This document shows positions 1 to 8,958 of a stretch of 64,000 nt of DNA, one piece after another. The notes under the pieces are model-generated. The model saw nothing but the letters and a program-made list of their open reading frames with translations. It was not told the DNA's origin and made no database searches. A program made the position numbers and the translations under genes. Source of the DNA: Sphingobacterium multivorum (GTDB lineage Bacteria; Bacteroidota; Bacteroidia; Sphingobacteriales; Sphingobacteriaceae); NCBI RefSeq assembly GCF_900457465.1, contig NZ_UAUU01000011.1, forward strand, positions 620,001-684,000, in the 5' to 3' direction. Position 1 is the first letter of the stretch; every line of letters starts with the position of its first letter.

Positions 1-7
1 GAGCTAT

Positions 8-466
8 ATGAAATTTTTAAGCTATTGCGTATTTATACTTATTACTAGTCTTTTTGTACACACTGCGGCCTTCGGGCATTATTTAAGAGAAGTAAATACA
101 GTGGTAAAGGTAGCTTTGCCAGGTGATGATGATTCTTTAGGAAGTATTTCAGAGGAACTGAAATCGTATTTGAAAGAAGGTAATGCAAAAAATATGGCCA
201 AGTATTTCGGCTCAAACTTAACCTTATCTATTTTGGGGGAGAATGGCGTATACACAAAGTATCAGTCAGAAATCATGTTGGCGGCATTTTTTAATCAGCA
301 TAAACCCAAGACTGTTAAATTGACGCAAGCCAGCAATGCGAACAATGGCTATCAATATTTTACATTTACATTAGCTACAGAACAAACAAACTATCGTGTC
401 TTTATTAAGATCGGCGTAGGAAATAATAACCATTCGATTGAAGAGCTAAGAATCGGCAAAAATTAA
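8..466 (+). CDS. DUF4783 family protein
   Basis: A 152-residue protein with an N-terminal hydrophobic signal segment (residues 3-22), so probably exported. The remainder is an alpha+beta domain of the SnoaL/NTF2-like size range, with the SISEELKSYLKEGNAKNMAKYF region (about residues 46-67) typical of DUF4783. In Bacteroidota such genes commonly lie directly upstream of nadC, as here, 77 bp away. The molecular function is unknown. The family assignment is from recognised pattern and context, not from a search. It may be co-transcribed with nadC. Confidence 0.75.
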   Translation: MKFLSYCVFILITSLFVHTAAFGHYLREVNTVVKVALPGDDDSLGSISEELKSYLKEGNAKNMAKYFGSNLTLSILGENGVYTKYQSEIMLAAFFNQHKPKTVKLTQASNANNGYQYFTFTLATEQTNYRVFIKIGVGNNNHSIEELRIGKN

Positions 467-543
467 AGCTAGCGATGCTTTTTTTATAAATCTATTTTTC
501 GATTAAAAAATTATTCCACATCTTAGCCCAATAAATAGTATTT

Positions 544-1401
544 ATGGAGAAGGAAATCAAGGACTATCTGGCCCATTTTGTAAAACAGGCTGTCGCGGAG
601 GATTTGGGCGATGGAGATCATACCTCACTTTCTACGATTGAAACTGGCGCACAAGGTGAAGCCAAATTGATTGTTAAGGATAACGGTATTTTAGCAGGGG
701 TCGAAGTGGCGCAGGCGATTATTGCCTATATTGACGATACGTTGACCTGCGAGGTGTTTATCCACGATGGAAGTCAGGTTAAAGTAGGTGATATTGCTTT
801 TTATGTGAGGGGAAATATCCAAAGTATTTTGCTGGCAGAGCGTTTGGTGCTGAATGTCATGCAGCGTATGAGTGGCATTGCGACAACTACCCGAAAATAC
901 GTAGACCTTCTCAAAGGTACAGGTACGAAAGTTTTGGATACCCGGAAAACCACACCCTTATTGCGTGTATTGGAGAAAGAAGCCGTCCGCATAGGAGGTG
1001 GGACCAATCATCGTTTTGGTCTTTTTGATATGATTTTAATTAAGGACAATCATGTGGACTATAGTGGCGGTATTGTACCGGCTCTAAAGCGCGCAAATGA
1101 TTACAGAAAGAACCTAAATAAACCAATAGAAATAGAAATTGAAGTCCGAAATTTTGCGGAGCTTGATGAAGTTCTTAACTTTGGCGAAGTGGACCGAATC
1201 ATGTTAGATAATTTTTCGCCGCAGGATGTAGCCAAAGCTGTTCAGCTAATTGACCATCGATTCAAGACAGAGGCCTCTGGGGGAATAACTTTCGACACGA
1301 TCCGATCGTATGCGGAGGCTGGGGTAGATTATATTTCAGTAGGTGCTTTGACACACAGTGTAAGGAGCCTGGATCTTAGTCTGAAGGCCAAATTAATATA
1401 A
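544..1401 (+). CDS. nadC: Nicotinate-nucleotide pyrophosphorylase (carboxylating), quinolinate phosphoribosyltransferase
   Basis: This cytoplasmic enzyme of de novo NAD synthesis converts quinolinate and PRPP to nicotinate mononucleotide, CO2 and pyrophosphate. The 285-residue length matches the family. Family motifs are visible: DTRKTTPLLRVLEKEAV near residues 132-148, GGGTNHRFGL just after it, KDNH near residue 168, and the C-terminal barrel motif EASGGI followed by GVDYISVGALTHS. ATG at 544 begins an uninterrupted frame containing the N-terminal domain. plsY follows after 15 bp, so the two are probably in one transcript with the upstream DUF4783 gene. Confidence 0.97.
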   Translation: MEKEIKDYLAHFVKQAVAEDLGDGDHTSLSTIETGAQGEAKLIVKDNGILAGVEVAQAIIAYIDDTLTCEVFIHDGSQVKVGDIAFYVRGNIQSILLAERLVLNVMQRMSGIATTTRKYVDLLKGTGTKVLDTRKTTPLLRVLEKEAVRIGGGTNHRFGLFDMILIKDNHVDYSGGIVPALKRANDYRKNLNKPIEIEIEVRNFAELDEVLNFGEVDRIMLDNFSPQDVAKAVQLIDHRFKTEASGGITFDTIRSYAEAGVDYISVGALTHSVRSLDLSLKAKLI

Positions 1402-1416
1402 GAACTGATTTAATTA

Positions 1417-2067
1417 ATGATATCGATTTATTTAGTAACTGCAGTATTACTAGCTTATTTGTTTGGTTCCATACCTACAGCAGTTTGGTTGGGACAGGCA
1501 TTTTATGGGGTAGATGTTCGTGAGTACGGTAGCGGTAATGCTGGGGCGACTAACACCTTTCGCGTCTTGGGCCCTAAAGCGGGATCGATCGTGATGTTTG
1601 TAGATATATTTAAAGGCTGGACAGCAACAAACCTGGCTTATTTAATAGAACTGGGGCAAAATACCAGCGATGTCCAATTTGTCAACTTTCAGTTGGCACT
1701 TGGCGTTATTGCGGTATTAGGACATTTGTTTCCTGTATTTGCAGGGTTTAGAGGTGGAAAAGGGGTGGCAACCCTGTGTGGTATGATCCTCGCTATACAT
1801 ACACCTGCCGCTTTGGTCTGTGTTTCAGTGTTTATCATCATCCTGCTGACAACTCATTATGTTTCGCTCGGTTCCATTTCTGCAGGTTTTGCATTTCCTT
1901 TTAGTTTGGCCTTTATTTTTAAAACAACGATACCTTCTGTGCTGCTTTACGGAATAGCCATCTGTATTCTGTTGTTAATTACCCACCAAAAGAATATAGA
2001 GCGTTTGTTAAAGGGGCATGAATCCAAGATTTACCTCTTTAAGAAAAAGCCGAAGGAAAAAGAATAG
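1417..2067 (+). CDS. plsY: Glycerol-3-phosphate acyltransferase PlsY
   Basis: This integral membrane enzyme transfers the acyl group from acyl-phosphate to glycerol-3-phosphate, the first step of phospholipid synthesis. The 216-residue protein has about five hydrophobic segments. The three PlsY motifs are present: GSIPTAVWLG (residues 17-26), GSGNAGATNTFRVLG (residues 38-52) and GFRGGKGVAT (near residues 110-119). A lysine-rich cytoplasmic tail ends the protein. It lies 15 bp after nadC. Confidence 0.96.
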   Translation: MISIYLVTAVLLAYLFGSIPTAVWLGQAFYGVDVREYGSGNAGATNTFRVLGPKAGSIVMFVDIFKGWTATNLAYLIELGQNTSDVQFVNFQLALGVIAVLGHLFPVFAGFRGGKGVATLCGMILAIHTPAALVCVSVFIIILLTTHYVSLGSISAGFAFPFSLAFIFKTTIPSVLLYGIAICILLLITHQKNIERLLKGHESKIYLFKKKPKEKE

Positions 2068-2192
2068 GCACAATAATTGCATTCGCTACGATGGATTAAT
2101 AAATTATTGTAAAATATCCATGTTGGATGCGCTGAAAAGCGATTATCTTTCGCTTCGAAACTCCATATGGCCCTTGAAATAAAATTTAAACT

Positions 2193-3005
2193 ATGAACGG
2201 AATGTTTAAGTATTCAGCTATGGTATTAGCATGTGTAACACTGGCATCGGGGTTGTCGGGTTGTGCAACTTCTGCTGTTACCGGGAAAAAATATTTGAAA
2301 TTGGTCAGTGCTGATCAAGTGAACCAACAAGCTGCATTGGCTTATAAAGATTTTTTATCGAAAAATAGCGCGAAAGTAGTAACCGGAACTGCAGATGCGG
2401 CGATGGTAAAACGTGTTGGTAACAAGCTTGCAACGGCGGTAAATCAGTATTTGCAGAGTACAGGTCGCGCAAATCAATTTAACTTCAATTGGGAGTTTAA
2501 TCTGGTGAAGAGTGATGACGTGAATGCATGGTGTATGCCTGGGGGTAAAGTTGCGGTATATACCGGAATATTACCAGTAACACGTACAGAAGCGGGATTG
2601 GCAACAGTAATGGGACACGAGATAGCACACGCTATTGAAGAACACTCTGTGGCTCAGGCTTCGAATCAGATCGCTTTACAGCTGGGTGGACAAATTTTAG
2701 GTTCAGCTGCAGGCGTATCTGGAAACAGTACGCTTGGTGTTTTTAACAATCTTTATGGATTAGGAGGCAACTTGGCGCAACTGAAATTTTCGAGAAGCGA
2801 CGAATCGGATGCGGATGCAGCGGGTTTGATTATTATGGCTTTGGCGGGTTACAATCCCAATGAAGCTGTAGATTTCTGGAAGCGTATGGCATCGGGTAGT
2901 CAAAAAGGGCAGCCTGAGTTTTTGAGTACCCACCCGAGTGATGAGCGACGGATTGCGGATATTCAGAAATTGATTCCAAACGCAATGAAATATTATAAAA
3001 AATAA
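2193..3005 (+). CDS. M48 family zinc metallopeptidase, lipoprotein
   Basis: A 270-residue exported peptidase. The signal peptide ends in a lipobox (LSGC, Cys about residue 24), which predicts lipid anchoring in an envelope membrane. The zinc-binding helix HEIAHAIEEH (HExxH) lies near residues 142-151. A second glutamate ligand probably lies in the SDESDADAAG region near residue 203. The layout resembles the Oma1/LoiP/YcaL-type M48 peptidases that degrade envelope proteins. A terminator-like hairpin follows at 3024, so it appears monocistronic. The substrate is unknown. Confidence 0.9.
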   Translation: MNGMFKYSAMVLACVTLASGLSGCATSAVTGKKYLKLVSADQVNQQAALAYKDFLSKNSAKVVTGTADAAMVKRVGNKLATAVNQYLQSTGRANQFNFNWEFNLVKSDDVNAWCMPGGKVAVYTGILPVTRTEAGLATVMGHEIAHAIEEHSVAQASNQIALQLGGQILGSAAGVSGNSTLGVFNNLYGLGGNLAQLKFSRSDESDADAAGLIIMALAGYNPNEAVDFWKRMASGSQKGQPEFLSTHPSDERRIADIQKLIPNAMKYYKK

Positions 3006-3023
3006 ACGATTGATAGGATACGA

Positions 3024-3060
3024 AAAGAGGAATTTGCGTGAGCAGATCCCTCTTTTTTTT
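3024..3060 (+). terminator. Rho-independent terminator of the M48 gene
   Basis: An imperfect hairpin, left arm AAAGAGG and right arm CCCTCTTT, is followed by a run of eight T. It lies 19 bp after the M48 stop codon and is correctly placed to end that transcript. Confidence 0.65.
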
Positions 3061-3079
3061 GCATTATATTTTGATCAAG

Positions 3080-3556
3080 TTACACCCCGGCTAGCGCATC
3101 GCTAACGCCGAGCACTACACCGATAACCAATCCCATAAAATTAAAGGCTATGGTAATGATGACCATGATGCCAATAAATTTGTAATGTTTTTTTAACGCA
3201 TCCAAGCAGAGCTCCAGCTGAATGGTGTCGCGGTTTTCAATAGCTTTTTTCGCTTTGGATCCGAAATTATAAAGGAAATAGATGGGAAGGCAGAAAAAAG
3301 CAAGAAATAAAAGATAAAGTACACCGAATGTGGATAAGGCCCCTGCTGTGACATATTCGTCGGCCCCGAGTGATAATGCACTGGCTCCGAAGATTAGGCT
3401 GACCATGGTTATGGCAGAAATGCCGATGAAAATAAAACAGACAATGGCCAAAAAATTGGCCCATTTGGCCGCTGAAGCCAAGAAGGAGAGTCCTGCCGGA
3501 GACAATTTAATGTCTGCAGGTTCTTGAAAAGAAGAATTTTGAATACCGTCTTCCAT
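3080..3556 (-). CDS. DUF5362-like small membrane protein
   Basis: A membrane protein of about 158 residues if read from the ATG at 3556. The frame is open further upstream, but the preceding residues look like leader DNA. A short polar N-terminus is followed by a hydrophobic pair (FLAIVCFIFIGISAITMVSLIF), another segment around LSTFGVLYLLFLAFFCLPIYFLY, an amphipathic linker KAKKAIENRD, and a final segment IGIMVIITIAFNFMGLVIG. This four-helix pattern with a charged linker before the last helix resembles DUF5362 proteins of Bacteroidota. The function is unknown. It is transcribed convergently with the M48 gene. Confidence 0.6.
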   Translation of the reverse strand: MEDGIQNSSFQEPADIKLSPAGLSFLASAAKWANFLAIVCFIFIGISAITMVSLIFGASALSLGADEYVTAGALSTFGVLYLLFLAFFCLPIYFLYNFGSKAKKAIENRDTIQLELCLDALKKHYKFIGIMVIITIAFNFMGLVIGVVLGVSDALAGV

Positions 3557-4021
3557 GAAGCATAAATTATTAGGTGTGCGAATTTCTGAAAAGTTCTTGG
3601 CTTTTGAAACATTTTTTATATAAACCATCAGGCCTATAGAATCGTTTAGATTTTTTTGGTCAGAATAAGTTACAGTGGCTCAAATTCGACAAGAAACTGA
3701 GTTGTTTAATAAAAGTCTCGATTGACAGGAAATTAGTTAAAAATTTTCAAAAAGTTAAATTCCGATTGGAAGAATGTTGTTACAAAAAAAAAATCCAGAA
3801 TTGATGTGGAAAACTATTTTTGATCCGATAATTAGAATGTAAATGCTGGTTTAAAACATCTTACAACGTTTTTTGTCGTGATAAATTATAGGTTGATGTC
3901 TGATTTTTGGTGTGGATTTCATGAAATGGGTGTGGTTTAGTGTGTTAAGTTTATATTAAGTCCTTTGTAATTTGAAATCTCTTAGTAATTTTGCTTAACA
4001 TTTTTTAACAAATCACATTAT
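3557..4021. other. AT-rich intergenic region between divergent genes
   Basis: These 465 bp contain no convincing gene. They separate the divergent small membrane protein and Oar-like receptor genes. Apart from the promoter-like motif at 3964-3993 there is no other recognisable site; homopolymer A and T runs dominate. Confidence 0.6.
3964..3993 (+). promoter_or_regulatory. Bacteroidota-type promoter for the Oar-like receptor
   Basis: TTTG at 3964-3967 and TAATTTTG at 3986-3993 are separated by 18 bp. They match the -33 TTTG / -7 TAnnTTTG consensus of the Bacteroidota housekeeping sigma factor and lie 28 bp upstream of the receptor start codon. This is a pattern match only. Confidence 0.45.
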
Positions 4022-7000
4022 ATGAAAAGATCTTTACTCTTTTTCGCTCTTGTTATGGCTAGTTATGGTGCTGTACAAGCTCAGGTTACGACAAGTAGCG
4101 TTACAGGTATTGTAAAAGAGTCAAACGGACAGTTCACATCGGGAGCAACAATTAAAGCTACGCATGTCCCATCAGGAACAGTTTATTCAAGCTCGGCTAA
4201 TGCTGCAGGCAGGTTTAACCTTGCCAATATGCGTGTTGGTGGACCTTACAGAATTGAAGTAACCTATGTAGGACAACAACCTATCGTGTATGAAGATGTT
4301 TATTTGCAATTAGGTGAACCATTCGTAGTAAATCCTGTTTTCGGCGATTCAGCGACTAATCTTGAAGAAGTAGTTGTTACAAGAGCTGGAGTTTTAAAAG
4401 GAGAGCGAAATGGAGCATCTACCATTGTTGGGCGTCGTCAGATCGAAAATTTGCCTACAATTACTAGAAGTGTAAATGATTTAACCCGTTTAACTCCCCA
4501 ATCTAACGGTACTGCTATTGGTGGGGGAAATTACCGTGCCAATAATTTCACTGTTGACGGAGCGAATTTCAATAACCAATTTGGTATTGGCCAAAATATT
4601 CCAGCAAATGGATCTCCAATTTCTATTGACGCGATAGAGCAGATCTCAGTGAATGTAACTCCTTTTGATGTTCGCCAATCAGGTTTTACAGGAGCGTCTA
4701 TTAATGCTGTAACACGTTCTGGTCGTAACGATTTCTTTGGCTCAGCTTTTTATAGTGGTCGTTCTGATAAACAACAAGGAACTCGTGTAAATGATGTGGT
4801 GTTTACACCTAATGATCTAAGTGTAAAACAGTATGGTGTAAGTTTAGGTGGTCCAATTATTAAAAACAAGTTATTCTTCTTTGTGAATGTTGAACAATTG
4901 AAGCAAACTGAACCAGGGCCGACCAAAGTTGCTTCTGTAAAAGAATCTGACTATGGAACTACAAGTTATTTTGCAAGACCTACAGTTGCTTTTATGGATG
5001 AAGTGAGCAATTATTTGAAAAATACTTATGGTTATGATCCTGGTGCTTACCAAGGATATTCTTCGAAAAGTAATAATGATAAGATCTTTGCTCGTATCGA
5101 TTGGAACATTGCTGATAATCACAAAATTAATTTTAGATACAACCAAGTTAAAGGGAAATCTCCTTCTAATTTGAGCTCATCGTTTAGTGGTTCTAATATT
5201 GATACAAAAGTGTATCCAATGAGTAGAACTGGAAATAATGCTTTAAGTTTTCAAAACTCGAATTATTTCCAAGAAACAAATTTATATTCTGCGACAGCCG
5301 AATATAACGGAAAGGTTGGTAATTTGAATCATTCTGCTCGTCTCTCTTATGTGAACCAAGATGAGCCTAGAAGTGTCTCGGGAAGTGTATTTCCTTTAGT
5401 AGATATACGTGATGGTATTGCTGGTACTGGTGGTAATATACTTACCTCTTTTGGAACAGATCCGTTTACGTACGGAAATCTTCGCTCGGTCAAAACTTGG
5501 ACTGCAAATTATGACGCTAACTATACCTTGAACGATCATTACTTTACTGGAGGTCTTCAGTTTGAGACATCGCGTACAGTAAATGGATTCCAACGTTTTG
5601 GAGCCGGGTATTATATGTATAACTCTTGGCAAGACTTTATAGGTGGTAAACCTGCTGTAAACTATGCATTGACTTATCCGTTGACCGCAGATGGTTCTCA
5701 GGCTATGCCAAGCTTCAAGTTTAACCAATGGTCACTTTATCTGCAAGATCAGTTTACCGTAAATGAAAAACTGAAATTAACGGGGGGAGTGCGTTTAGAA
5801 CTTCCAACGTATCCTGATGTTTCAGAAATGAAAACTCACCCACTGTTGCAGAGCTTAGAATTTGCTAACGGACTTCATCTAAATACAGGTGCGATGCCTA
5901 AAACAAGAGTAATGGTATCTCCGCGTTTTGGATTTAATTATGATGTTAATGGTGATCGTTCATTTATTGTTCGTGGAGGTACAGGAGTATTTACTGGTCG
6001 AATTCCTTTTGTTTGGATCGTTGCTCAATCAGGAGATTCTGGTATGCTTCAATATACAAAGACTTATGCTGCTGGCGATGCAAATATGCCATCATTTAGC
6101 CCAGATATTAAAGCGAATTACCCAGCTAAACCTGATGCTGCTGGTACTTCATTGCCTGGTAACATGTCAGCGATGGATGTTAACCTTAAATTTCCTTCAA
6201 CCTGGAAATCAAGTGTCGCAGTTGATTACAAACTACCTTGGGGAGTAGTGGGTACAGTAGAGGCTATCTATAATAAAGATATTAATGCTGTAGTTGCAAA
6301 AAATGTAAACTTGGTTGATCCGACGGCAATGAATATCGCTGGATATGGAGATACTAGATTTATTTTCCCGAATGCAAATGCGGATAAATACCTATATACA
6401 ATTGACTCAAAAGGACAACCGGTAAAAGGATCTACGGGGCAATTTATTCCAACGTACATGACCAATGCGAAAGGTGGACATTATTATTCGGTAACTGCTC
6501 AATTGCAAAAAGGCTTCGATAAAGGATTTTCCGGAATGGTTGCATACACTTATAGTGGAGCTAAAAATTACGGTGACGGCGCTGGTGATCAGATTCAAAA
6601 CCTATGGTCTATTCCTCTTCAAGCAAACGGTAACTCCAATAATCCCGAACTGGGATATACTACCAATATTGTTCCTCATCGTTTAATGGGATCTGTGACT
6701 TACACCAACAATTGGATTGGTAAATTGAACACTTCGATGACATTATTCTATAGTGGAAGCTCAATGGGTAGATTCTCTTACTATTATGGTTCTGATTTTA
6801 ATCGTGATGGTCAAAATAATGACTTAATCTACATCCCGAAAGATGCTTCAGAATTGAAATTTATTGATATAGCGGCTGGTAACAGTAACTATGGTAAGAA
6901 AGCCTACACTGCGCAGGAGCAATCCGACATATTTTGGAGCTTAGTGGATGGCGATAAGTACCTTAGCGAGCACAAAGGAAAGTATGTTGAACGTAATGGC

Positions 7001-7330
7001 GCTGTTGCACCATGGAGACACCAGTTTGACTTCCATTTGTCACAAGAAGTATTTAGAGGAATTGGCGGCGGAAATAATTCGTTAGAATTCTTTTGGGATG
7101 TGATGAATATTGGTAACTTGTTTAATTCTTCTTGGGGTACTTATAAAATTAATAACAATATTTTATTGACTCCAAAAAATATTGATAAAGTAGCAGCAAA
7201 TGGCACTACAGTTCCAACATTTAACTTGGGCTATGCAAATGGCGATGTCATAAAAGAGTTGAATCGACCGAACGAATCGATCTCTTCAACTTATTATATG
7301 CAGTTTGGTGTTAAATTTAAATTTAACTAG
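4022..7330 (+). CDS. TonB-dependent receptor, Oar-like, with carboxypeptidase-regulatory-like domain
   Basis: A 1102-residue outer membrane protein. After a signal peptide (to about residue 20, VQAQ) comes a CarboxypepD_reg-like beta-sandwich, VTGIVKESNGQFTSGATI onward. A TonB plug-like section follows (TNLEEVVVTRAG near residue 115, then FTVDGANFNNQFG and GASINAVTRSGRNDFFGSAF), then a long beta-barrel ending in aromatic residues (MQFGVKFKFN). The order matches Oar-type receptors. The barrel probably imports or exports large substrates using TonB energy; the ligand cannot be read from sequence. The gene has its own promoter-like motif and a strong terminator, so it is probably a single-gene transcript. 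Confidence 0.88.
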   Translation: MKRSLLFFALVMASYGAVQAQVTTSSVTGIVKESNGQFTSGATIKATHVPSGTVYSSSANAAGRFNLANMRVGGPYRIEVTYVGQQPIVYEDVYLQLGEPFVVNPVFGDSATNLEEVVVTRAGVLKGERNGASTIVGRRQIENLPTITRSVNDLTRLTPQSNGTAIGGGNYRANNFTVDGANFNNQFGIGQNIPANGSPISIDAIEQISVNVTPFDVRQSGFTGASINAVTRSGRNDFFGSAFYSGRSDKQQGTRVNDVVFTPNDLSVKQYGVSLGGPIIKNKLFFFVNVEQLKQTEPGPTKVASVKESDYGTTSYFARPTVAFMDEVSNYLKNTYGYDPGAYQGYSSKSNNDKIFARIDWNIADNHKINFRYNQVKGKSPSNLSSSFSGSNIDTKVYPMSRTGNNALSFQNSNYFQETNLYSATAEYNGKVGNLNHSARLSYVNQDEPRSVSGSVFPLVDIRDGIAGTGGNILTSFGTDPFTYGNLRSVKTWTANYDANYTLNDHYFTGGLQFETSRTVNGFQRFGAGYYMYNSWQDFIGGKPAVNYALTYPLTADGSQAMPSFKFNQWSLYLQDQFTVNEKLKLTGGVRLELPTYPDVSEMKTHPLLQSLEFANGLHLNTGAMPKTRVMVSPRFGFNYDVNGDRSFIVRGGTGVFTGRIPFVWIVAQSGDSGMLQYTKTYAAGDANMPSFSPDIKANYPAKPDAAGTSLPGNMSAMDVNLKFPSTWKSSVAVDYKLPWGVVGTVEAIYNKDINAVVAKNVNLVDPTAMNIAGYGDTRFIFPNANADKYLYTIDSKGQPVKGSTGQFIPTYMTNAKGGHYYSVTAQLQKGFDKGFSGMVAYTYSGAKNYGDGAGDQIQNLWSIPLQANGNSNNPELGYTTNIVPHRLMGSVTYTNNWIGKLNTSMTLFYSGSSMGRFSYYYGSDFNRDGQNNDLIYIPKDASELKFIDIAAGNSNYGKKAYTAQEQSDIFWSLVDGDKYLSEHKGKYVERNGAVAPWRHQFDFHLSQEVFRGIGGGNNSLEFFWDVMNIGNLFNSSWGTYKINNNILLTPKNIDKVAANGTTVPTFNLGYANGDVIKELNRPNESISSTYYMQFGVKFKFN

Positions 7331-7357
7331 GAATACTATATAGTAAATTGATTTACG

Positions 7358-7396
7358 ACACCCCAAAAGCTTGATAAAAGCTTTTGGGGTGTTTTT
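7358..7396 (+). terminator. Strong intrinsic terminator after the receptor gene
   Basis: A 15-bp perfect stem, left arm ACACCCCAAAAGCTT and right arm AAGCTTTTGGGGTGT with a 5-nt loop, is followed by a T-run. It lies 27 bp after the receptor stop codon. Confidence 0.9.
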
Positions 7397-7475
7397 GTTA
7401 TAAAACAGTTGATAATGAAGTAGATTTTTTTTCAACACTATCCACTAGTAAACGATAATCCCTCTGTTTACGTAA

Positions 7476-8493
7476 TTATTATCGGGTGCTATCTATGTAA
7501 GACAAGGTCCTAATACGCAGAAAATAACTTCTGTGGAAGGCATGCGGGCATTATTTCAGCAAAGCGATCGCATTTACTTTGACGAAGGCTTGTGTCCGGA
7601 CTTTGATATTGCGAACGATTTGGATACCGTCTATTTTGAAGAGTTTAGAGCGGCTTCGAAATTATCTGGTGCGGTTAGAGCCAAGCAAATCATTGCGAAT
7701 TTAAAGCTTACCGATACGAAAGGTGTCTTTAAAAATGGTAGCGTTTTGTTTTTTGCTAAAGCTCCGGAAGCTTTTTTTGAAAAAGCGGTTATTCGTTGTG
7801 TAGCTTTTAAGGGCATGACCAAAACACAGATTATAGATGACAAAGTGTATGGTGGTCCGTTAATGCAACAGTATGAACAGGCGATGCACTGGTTAAACAG
7901 CAAACTGGATGTGCGCTATGTAATTGAGGGTTCGGGACCAAGACAAGAATTATGGGAAATTCCGGAAATTGCGTTTAAAGAAGCCCTTATCAATGCTTTG
8001 GCACATCGGGATTATTATGATAAGGGTGCAAGAATAACCATTGAACTTTTTGATGATCGTGTAGAAGTGTCTAACCCCGGCGGATTGGTTGGCGCCATTG
8101 ATCCAGCGGAGTTCGGTTTTAAAAGCCATAGTCGAAATCCACTTATTTTTGGGCTGTTCGAACGTATCCAAATGGTCGAGCAGATTGGCTCAGGTATTTC
8201 AAGAATTCGTGAGGCGATGGAAAAGGCTGGTTTACCAAACCCCTTGTTTAAAACAGAAGGCATGTTTACCCTTGTTTTAAAAAGACCAATCCATTCGAAA
8301 CACGGGAGTGTTTCCGAAGATACTAGGGTGGAAATTGAAAATACTAGGGTAGAAAAAGCAAATCCTAGGGTAGAAAATGAAACTACTAGGGTAGAAACCA
8401 AGTCTACAAGAGATAAAATTATTGAACTCATTAGAGAAGATAAGCGCATTACAACAGCCGAGTTAGCCGATAAATTAGAGATTACAGTGAAAG
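7476..8493 (+). pseudogene. Truncated AlbA_2 / HATPase_c_4 (RecG-like C-terminal) transcriptional regulator
   Basis: The frame opens at 7476 without a start codon and already reads a conserved AlbA-domain end (YVRQGPNTQKITSVEGMRALF), so the first part of the gene is missing. The ATPase-like domain follows, with EALINALAHRDYY, VEVSNPGGL and IGSGISRIREAMEKAGLP. Then comes a linker made of four 7-residue repeats and the beginning of a winged-helix domain (ITTAELADKLEI). Near 8493 the reading passes into an IS21 remnant and ends in unrelated residues at 8603. Intact relatives are about 450-550 residues and act as putative DNA-binding regulators or Schlafen-like proteins. The gene is broken at both ends. 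Confidence 0.8.
8320..8403 (+). repeat. Four tandem 21-bp repeats inside the AlbA/ATPase remnant
   Basis: Four 21-bp units of the form xTxCTAGGGTxGAAA start at 8320, 8341, 8362 and 8383. They encode the heptads NTRVEIE, NTRVEKA, NPRVENE and TTRVETK, a charged linker between the ATPase and winged-helix parts. Because the period is in frame, copy number can change without breaking the gene. Confidence 0.9.
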
Positions 8494-8769
8494 TTCTTTT
8501 TCATAATAGTCAAGACGACTTTTTAGGTACTCAAACTTGTCTGCCTTGTAAGCAGGATTCCCTGCATGGAACGACTTTTCCAACAGGGGATCCTCCTGTT
8601 TAAGAAGTTCTTCCGTATTGAAACCGCCGTCGGCCATCTTTTTGAGATAGGACTTCACCGTATTCTTGCTCATTCCAAGGATGCGGGCGATTGTTTTTAT
8701 CCCGCTACCGCTCTGGTACAATCTGATTAATTGCTTTATCTGACTCATTCGTTTTGGTTTTCCAGCCAT
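8482..8769 (-). pseudogene. istA: IstA N-terminal fragment (IS21 transposase)
   Basis: About 95 residues starting at the ATG at 8769 (MAGKPKRMSQIKQLIRLYQ). It holds the IstA helix-turn-helix (GIKTIARILGMSKNTVKSYLKKM) and a further helical stretch to KSRLDYYEKEL, then terminates in foreign sequence. Full IstA proteins are about 500 residues with a DDE catalytic domain, which is absent. It is non-functional for transposition and differs in sequence from the IstA fragment at 9694, so it comes from a different IS21 member. Confidence 0.8.
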
Positions 8770-8958
8770 CAGTGATCCGAATTGTTTGATCACTAAGTAA
8801 CAAAAACTACTTGCTAAGGGGTCAGCATGCTCCAGCGCAATGAACTAAAAAATGAATTAGGGGGTCAACATCAGCCAGTGTGGCAGTGGAATAACAGCTT
8901 TAAACGCAACATGCATCCCTAATTCTAATTCAATTTTGAGGGGTCAGCTTGTTCAAGT
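8490..8958 (-). mobile_element. Remnant of an IS21-family element (left end plus start of istA)
   Basis: One terminus is kept at about 8880-8958, marked by repeats of the type GGGGTCAGC or GGGGTCAAC (near 8820, 8860 and 8940), which are multiple terminal repeats like those of IS21 elements. The start of istA follows, reading leftward, and stops abruptly near 8490 where it joins the AlbA/ATPase gene. The rest of istA, istB and the other terminus are missing. The remnant lies between two broken genes, the AlbA/ATPase gene and the third gene of the DUF262 operon, and is probably the scar of an insertion followed by deletion. Confidence 0.7.

Noticed and set aside
801..1007. ORF antisense to nadC
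   Set aside because: It is a shadow of a strongly conserved gene; the same holds for the other antisense frames in the window.
3557..3628. N-terminal extension of the DUF5362-like protein to 182 residues
   Set aside because: The extra 24 residues are polar and lie in the AT-rich intergenic region; the ATG at 3556 gives the usual short polar N-terminus.
8320..8403. Regular 21-bp repeats as a CRISPR array
   Set aside because: The units are contiguous with no spacers and are in frame within a coding sequence.
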